Source of the DNA: Rhodoferax sp.
GTDB lineage: Bacteria; Pseudomonadota; Gammaproteobacteria; Burkholderiales; Burkholderiaceae_C
Reading direction: 5' to 3'
Assembly: GCA_029946045.1 (NCBI GenBank)
Contig: JAQSDS010000420.1
Coordinates: 1-14,393, forward strand
Length of the DNA stretch: 14,393 bases
Shown here: positions 14,173 through 14,393 of the stretch, in pieces
Layout of the letters: every line of letters begins with the position of its first letter
How positions within the stretch are numbered: the first letter of the stretch is position 1
The notes under the pieces: generated by a model
What the model was told of the DNA's origin: nothing
Database searches by the model: none
What the model saw: only the letters and a program-made list of their open reading frames with translations
Made by a program: the position numbers and the translations under genes

Positions 14173-14343
14173 TTAGCAATGAACTTCAGCCACCGTCCGA
14201 ATCGAGTGCTGCGAGTGCGGCCCGCACTGCGCCGCGGCCACCAGCAGGTGCTGGGGCAGCGTCTTGAGGCCGAACCGGCGATTGAAGCGGTAGGCGAAGG
14301 TGCCAAGATATTGCGCTGCATATTTTGTGTGCGCCAGGGCACC
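14173..14343 (-). pseudogene. C-terminal remnant of an IS1595-like transposase
   Basis: Read on the minus strand, 56 codons ending at TAA (14173-14175) contain KYAAQYLGTFAYRFNRRFG, then LPQHLLVAAAQCGPHSQ and a final RTVAEVHC. The YL--FAYRFNRRF pattern is the C-terminal end of IS1595 (ISXO2-type) DDE transposases. An in-frame TAA at 14344-14346 lies just before the remnant, and the DDE catalytic residues would be upstream, beyond that stop or outside the window. It is therefore a broken copy, or one whose upstream frame is shifted near the window end. The plus-strand open frame over the same bases is its shadow. Confidence 0.65.
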
Positions 14344-14393
14344 TTACCCGCAGCCAGTGCCTTTGCAAGCTGTGTTTAGCCGCTTTAGTTTTG

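Noticed and set aside
14179..14379. 66-codon plus-strand frame at the window end
   Set aside because: It overlaps the minus-strand IS1595-like remnant, which carries the recognisable FAYRFNRRF motif.
1..14393. CRISPR array or circular contig
   Set aside because: No regularly spaced repeats are seen, and the 55-bp repeat at the start matches an internal site, not the window end.

Overview
The window looks like a mosaic from a betaproteobacterium, most likely Burkholderiales (inferred). Reasons: high-GC coding sequence with tight ATGA/TGATG gene overlaps, a GabD very close to the proteobacterial type, a complete LivMGF set, and IS91- and IS1595-type transposases. No rRNA or tRNA gene or CRISPR array is visible. 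It reads as a piece of accessory genome, quite possibly a whole metagenomic contig.

Layout: (1) 1-285 is a 55-bp exact copy of an internal piece of the IS91 transposase found at 13183-13237, joined to the C-terminal fragment of a helix-turn-helix protein of the recombinase-associated kind. (2) 471-1709 is a Sel1-like protein, followed by about 590 bp of structured but non-coding DNA. (3) 2297-5035 holds a possible 51-residue gene, a two-gene unit (small basic protein plus PARP-like ADP-ribosyltransferase) that looks like a toxin-antitoxin or defence module, and, converging on it, a subtilisin-like protease. (4) 5040-10719 is a catabolic operon: livH (5'-truncated), livM, livG, livF, an iron-type alcohol dehydrogenase and gabD. 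(5) 10720-11302 is non-coding or decayed. (6) 11303-11968 is an SRAP (YedK/HMCES-like) gene. (7) 12187-13899 is an IS91-family transposase on the minus strand. (8) 14173-14343 is the C-terminal end of an IS1595-like transposase.

How the genes may work together: the LivHMGF importer, alcohol dehydrogenase and succinate-semialdehyde dehydrogenase are one apparent transcription unit. They would suit uptake of a hydroxy-acid or diol such as 4-hydroxybutyrate and its oxidation through succinic semialdehyde to succinate. The substrate is inferred; only the enzyme families are visible. The ADP-ribosyltransferase pair and the protease share one locus and overlap at their 3' ends, as in small defence islands.

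Points that stand out: a head-to-head junction near 5030-5040 where the protease and livH both lose their 5' ends; a LexA-type box filling the spacer of the predicted IS91 transposase promoter; and the 55-bp exact repeat at the window start, which looks more like an assembly-graph overlap than biology.
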